Below, piece by piece: positions 7,609 through 9,920 of a stretch of DNA of 9,920 nt. The notes below the pieces were generated by a model that worked only from the letters and a program-made list of their open reading frames with translations, ran no database searches and had not been told where the DNA came from. This DNA comes from CAYRFQ01 sp964423615 (GTDB lineage Bacteria > Planctomycetota > Planctomycetia > Gemmatales > Gemmataceae). The stretch's first letter is position 1. Every line of letters begins with the position of its first letter. The DNA is taken from positions 1 to 9,920 of the forward strand of contig CAYRFQ010000163.1 of the NCBI GenBank assembly GCA_964423615.1, in the 5' to 3' direction. The position numbers and the translations under genes are program-made.

Positions 7609-7731
7609 AGTTCTCTGACAGAGTGCGAACTGGTGGAGCGTGAATCTCTCCTTCGCAAACGTACTTCCACAAGTTTCATTTACGGCCAGGAACCAACAGT
7701 TTCCGGAGTTCTGACCGAGTGCGCCGGTGGA
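7609..7731. repeat. imperfect direct repeat between the two beta-helix genes
   Basis: Positions 7609-7637 and 7707-7731 share AGTTCT, GAC(A/C)GAGTGCG and GGTGGA in the same order, with two 2-base gaps; about 22 of 25 bases in the shorter copy match. The copies start 98 bp apart inside the 186-bp gap. The first also contains the tight palindrome CTCTG-A-CAGAG (7613-7623). They may be paired regulator sites upstream of the second beta-helix gene or the trace of a local duplication. No -35/-10 pair could be placed with confidence. Confidence 0.4.
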
Positions 7732-7767
7732 CACGCTCCCGGTGCGTACTTTCCTTTTCTGCTTTTT

Positions 7768-7772
7768 GAGGA
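7768..7772 (+). promoter_or_regulatory. ribosome binding site deciding the start at 7781
   Basis: GAGGA lies eight bases before ATG 7781. The longer in-frame GTG at 7727 has no such site and would put 18 extra residues before a basic N-terminus that matches the layout of the upstream paralogue. The ATG is therefore preferred. Confidence 0.6.
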
Positions 7773-7780
7773 TTTTTATC

Positions 7781-9553
7781 ATGAACAAACCTACTTTCCG
7801 ATCCAAGAAACGGTCTCCCTTTTGGCCCCGAGTTGAGATGTTAGAGGACCGCGCTGTTCCGGCTTCGTTGCTGGTCACCAATCTCAACAACGATGGAGAC
7901 GGCTCCCTCCGTGCAGCCATTGCTCTGGCTAATGCCGACCCAAATCCGGACCTTATTCGTTTCGCAAGGAGACTTCGAGGGACGATCCATCTCGAAGAAA
8001 CGTTGAGAATATCCCAGGACGTAACGATCAAAGGACCAGGAGTTCGCCGTATCACGCTTAGCGGGGAGGGCGAATTCCGTGTCCTCCGTATCGACGACGG
8101 CACGTTGGACACGATAGACGTAGCAATTCAAGATCTGACAATCACGAATGGTTTGGCGACCGACAACGTTCTCAACCCAAGGCCTGATGAAGGACTTCAG
8201 GACCGCGAGACCAACGTGACAGGCGGAGGTGGTCTTCTGAACGTGGGAGAAAACGTCCGTCTGAGTCGGATGCGTTTCACCAACAATCAAGCGTATGGTG
8301 GCGAAGGAATTGGGACTTTTGGTCTCGACGCTGTAGGTGGTGCGATAGCCAACCTCTTCGAAGGAACGATGACTGTCACCGCCAGCACTTTCGTGGGCAA
8401 CAAAGCCGTCAGCGATTTTCAGGTGGCCTTGGGAAATGGAGTGTTCCAAACCCCCGATGGCCTTGGTGGTGCCATTGGCAACGCGGCGAGGTCGACTCTC
8501 ACTGTGATCGATAGTGTCTTTCTCCAGAACGAAGGATCCAGCCCCACGGGTTCCGGAGAAGGGGGAGCTGTTGCGAACGAGAATGGCAGTTCTCTCACCA
8601 TCCGAGGTAGCCGTTTCCAGAACAATCTGGCGCAAGGAGGGGACAACATCACAGGTTTTGGCGGTAGCGGTGGTGCCGCAGCGGGGGGAGCGATCTTCAA
8701 TACCGACGTGCCATTGTACGACAACCTCAATCCGACTCCCGCGAATCTCCAAGTGGTTTCCAGCCTCTTCGATGGCAACGAGGCCATTGGGGGCAACGGC
8801 TCGTTGCAGGCCCTAGGGAGTCTCAGCGGGAATGCCTTTGGTGGGGCCATTGGGAACGTCGAAGGCGCTTCGATCGAGATTCGCCACACACGCTTTGTCA
8901 ACAATCATGCCTCCTCGGGCCTGGGAAGTAACGGCGGTGGTGTCGTTGGGGGAGCTGTGGCTAACGTGATCGGTGATGCTGTCGTCCACTCCAGTTCTTT
9001 CGGGAGCAATACTGTGAAAGCCGGAGATGGTGATCCAGACGGGGATGGAGTAGGGACCGGTTTTGGTGGGGCTGGAATTGGTGGTGCCGTGGCAAATCTC
9101 ACGGGCACAATGAACGTTACCTCCAGCAGATTCTTGTTCAACGTGGCTCGTGCAGGAGATGGTGTTCTGGGTTTCGGCAGCACGGGCGGAGCTGTTGCGA
9201 ATAACTTCGGTGGCCAGGTTGTCATAGCCAACTCCACAATCCTCATGAACCAAGCGATCGGCGGAGACGGAATCATTGGGAGTGATGCACGCGGTGGTGG
9301 CATCCTCAACGGTGGCAGTGCCTTCAACGTTTTCACAGGAGCCGAAACTGCCCCACCCACAATGGAGTTAACTGGGAGTGTCGTGATTGGCAACAAGGCC
9401 ATCGGCGGCGAGGGCAGCGAAACCGGTGGGCAAGGCTTGGGCGGAGGCGTTCATTTGGCTACGGGTGGCATCGCAACGCGGGTTTCAACCCTCATTCTTG
9501 GAAATTTCGCCTCTGACGAGGACGACAACGTCTTCGGTGAGTTCGAAATTTGA
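7781..9553 (+). CDS. second glycine-rich right-handed beta-helix protein, paralogue of the first
   Basis: This 590-residue protein has the same plan as the one encoded at 5462-7594: a short basic N-terminus (1-18), the LEDRAVPAS motif (21-29) without a hydrophobic signal core, NLNNDGDGSLRAAIALAN (34-51), a lead-in block to about 147, then about 11 units with cores such as STFVGNKAV and Gly-rich loops ending in GGA(I/V)xN, and the C-terminal cap GNFASDEDDNVF. It contains no Cys. Unlike its paralogue it is not Lys-rich, and its units keep the N of GGAxxN more faithfully. One loop (from about residue 414) reads DGDPDGDGVG, which resembles calcium-binding Asp loops. No membrane anchor, barrel or enzyme domain is seen. 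The two genes probably arose by duplication followed by loss or gain of repeat units. Export or surface location is inferred from the N-terminal motif and fold. Confidence 0.87.
   Translation: MNKPTFRSKKRSPFWPRVEMLEDRAVPASLLVTNLNNDGDGSLRAAIALANADPNPDLIRFARRLRGTIHLEETLRISQDVTIKGPGVRRITLSGEGEFRVLRIDDGTLDTIDVAIQDLTITNGLATDNVLNPRPDEGLQDRETNVTGGGGLLNVGENVRLSRMRFTNNQAYGGEGIGTFGLDAVGGAIANLFEGTMTVTASTFVGNKAVSDFQVALGNGVFQTPDGLGGAIGNAARSTLTVIDSVFLQNEGSSPTGSGEGGAVANENGSSLTIRGSRFQNNLAQGGDNITGFGGSGGAAAGGAIFNTDVPLYDNLNPTPANLQVVSSLFDGNEAIGGNGSLQALGSLSGNAFGGAIGNVEGASIEIRHTRFVNNHASSGLGSNGGGVVGGAVANVIGDAVVHSSSFGSNTVKAGDGDPDGDGVGTGFGGAGIGGAVANLTGTMNVTSSRFLFNVARAGDGVLGFGSTGGAVANNFGGQVVIANSTILMNQAIGGDGIIGSDARGGGILNGGSAFNVFTGAETAPPTMELTGSVVIGNKAIGGEGSETGGQGLGGGVHLATGGIATRVSTLILGNFASDEDDNVFGEFEI
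8222..9457 (+). repeat. about 11 degenerate beta-helix coding repeats
   Basis: Units are marked by GG(A/G)(I/V/L) followed by xN in most cases, from GGGGLLN near residue 148 to GGGVHL near the end. Loop length varies and DNA identity between units is low, so this is an old repeat array and not a recent expansion. Confidence 0.7.
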
Positions 9554-9603
9554 AAGCGTGAGTGTTTGTAGTCGAGGTTGGAATCGAGCACCTGACGCTT
9601 TGG

Positions 9604-9663
9604 AGGGGAGCCGAACCCACGACAGGCCAGCACTGTCCGGCCTTTTCACTGAGATGAGCTACT
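9604..9663 (-). other. tRNA-like fragment, not a functional tRNA
   Basis: Read on the - strand, GTGGG-TTCGGCT-CCCCT (9620-9604) resembles a T arm, CTGTC (9625-9621) a variable loop, GCCGG-acagtg-CTGGC (9641-9626) an anticodon arm and TAGCTCA a D-arm start. However, the anticodon loop has six bases and no U33, the 3' half of the D stem is missing, the T stem is imperfect and no acceptor stem can be formed. It could be a decayed tRNA piece, or a chance likeness of the terminator-like hairpin that overlaps it. Confidence 0.15.
9624..9646 (+). terminator. probable intrinsic terminator after the second beta-helix gene
   Basis: AGGCCAG (9624-9630) pairs with CCGGCCT (9637-9643) except for one A-C mismatch, around a six-base loop, and the descending arm runs into TTTT (9643-9646). 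It lies 70 bp beyond the stop of the second beta-helix gene, on the right strand to end that transcript. The T-tract is short, so termination may be partial. Confidence 0.4.
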
Positions 9664-9920
9664 ACCGGGACTGATATGGGGCGGCTTGAGGCAACGGTCC
9701 ACTGTGGGTTGGGCTCGAATTCGCATCCGATGGAGATTTGAGATTTCTAGGTTTCCAGAACCCAGAGATGCTGTAGGATCACTCCAATTTGAGACTGCAG
9801 CACCCTTTTCATTGGGTTGCTTTGGTAGCTTGAGAAACTTCGTCGGTCTGATCGACCTGAAGCTTAGGATACAAAATTTATTAACTGTCGCATTTGCCCT
9901 TTTTGGCACGTGGTCTGTTG
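9647..9920. other. intergenic region to the window edge
   Basis: No convincing gene is seen. A weak dyad, AGCACCC/GGGTTGCT with one bulge, surrounds 9799-9821. A + strand frame stays open from about 9704 to the edge, and a - strand frame covers 9646-9909, but neither has a ribosome binding site or a recognisable product. The end of the region carries the right copy of the flanking repeat (9831-9863), after which the sequence becomes AT-rich (ACAAAATTTATTAA), as a promoter region for a next gene could be. Confidence 0.4.
9831..9863. repeat. right copy of the flanking imperfect direct repeat
   Basis: Matches 5-37 at 28 of 33 bases in the same orientation. The right-hand similarity continues toward the window edge with indels; GGCACG at 9905-9910 corresponds to 68-73. 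The palindrome of the left copy is reduced here to GGTC/GACC. Confidence 0.4.

Noticed and set aside
7727..7780. GTG 7727 as the start of the second beta-helix protein, giving a hydrophobic N-terminal stretch like a signal peptide
   Set aside because: GAGGA at proper spacing supports ATG 7781, and the paralogue also has a basic start without a hydrophobic stretch. The hydrophobic piece (FLFCFLRIFI) comes from translating the leader and ribosome binding site.
5831..9402. Several long antisense frames across the beta-helix genes (such as 7411-8112, 7841-8752 and 8905-9402)
   Set aside because: Their Pro/Ala-rich products mirror the Gly/Thr-rich coding repeats on the + strand and show no domain of their own.
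5894..9457. Repeat arrays as CRISPR or tandem DNA repeats
   Set aside because: The periodicity is in the encoded protein; DNA identity between units is low and both frames are uninterrupted.
9646..9920. Open frames on both strands near the right edge (- strand 9646-9909; + strand from about 9704)
   Set aside because: No ribosome binding site or recognisable protein pattern; the + frame overlaps the repeat whose left copy contains a stop in the equivalent frame.

Overview
The window looks like a chromosomal segment of a planctomycete, most likely of the Gemmata-related lineage. Three things seen in the sequence suggest this: an ECF sigma factor of the kinase-associated type directly followed by a very large membrane Ser/Thr kinase with WD40 and TPR repeats; two glycine-rich parallel beta-helix proteins whose N-termini carry an LEDRA(L/V)P motif; and no recognisable anti-sigma gene. 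The assignment rests on protein family patterns, not on a database search.

Layout. Positions 1-736 are mostly non-coding. They hold a short repeat at the left edge, one possible 32-codon ORF with a good ribosome binding site (134-232), and a perfect 12-bp inverted repeat (398-429). An ECF sigma factor (737-1297) is followed closely by a Ser/Thr kinase of about 1290 residues (1405-5283). After a 178-bp gap with several small dyads comes a 710-residue beta-helix protein (5462-7594). After a further 186-bp gap with an imperfect direct repeat comes a second beta-helix protein of 590 residues (7781-9553). A hairpin with a short T-tract lies about 70 bp beyond the last stop. The rest, to 9920, shows no convincing gene but ends in a second copy of the left-edge repeat. 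All four large genes are on the + strand.

How the genes may work together. The kinase has all catalytic motifs, one membrane segment and a C-terminal part of about 14 WD40-like blades (two seven-bladed propellers' worth) followed by TPRs, so it can be read as a membrane receptor kinase. The sigma factor has a Thr-Ala pair where ordinary ECF sigmas have acidic residues in region 2.2, so phosphorylation by the neighbouring kinase is an attractive switch. The two beta-helix proteins are paralogous candidate exported or cell-surface proteins and may be outputs of this module. Co-regulation is inferred from position only; the gaps before both beta-helix genes leave room for separate promoters.
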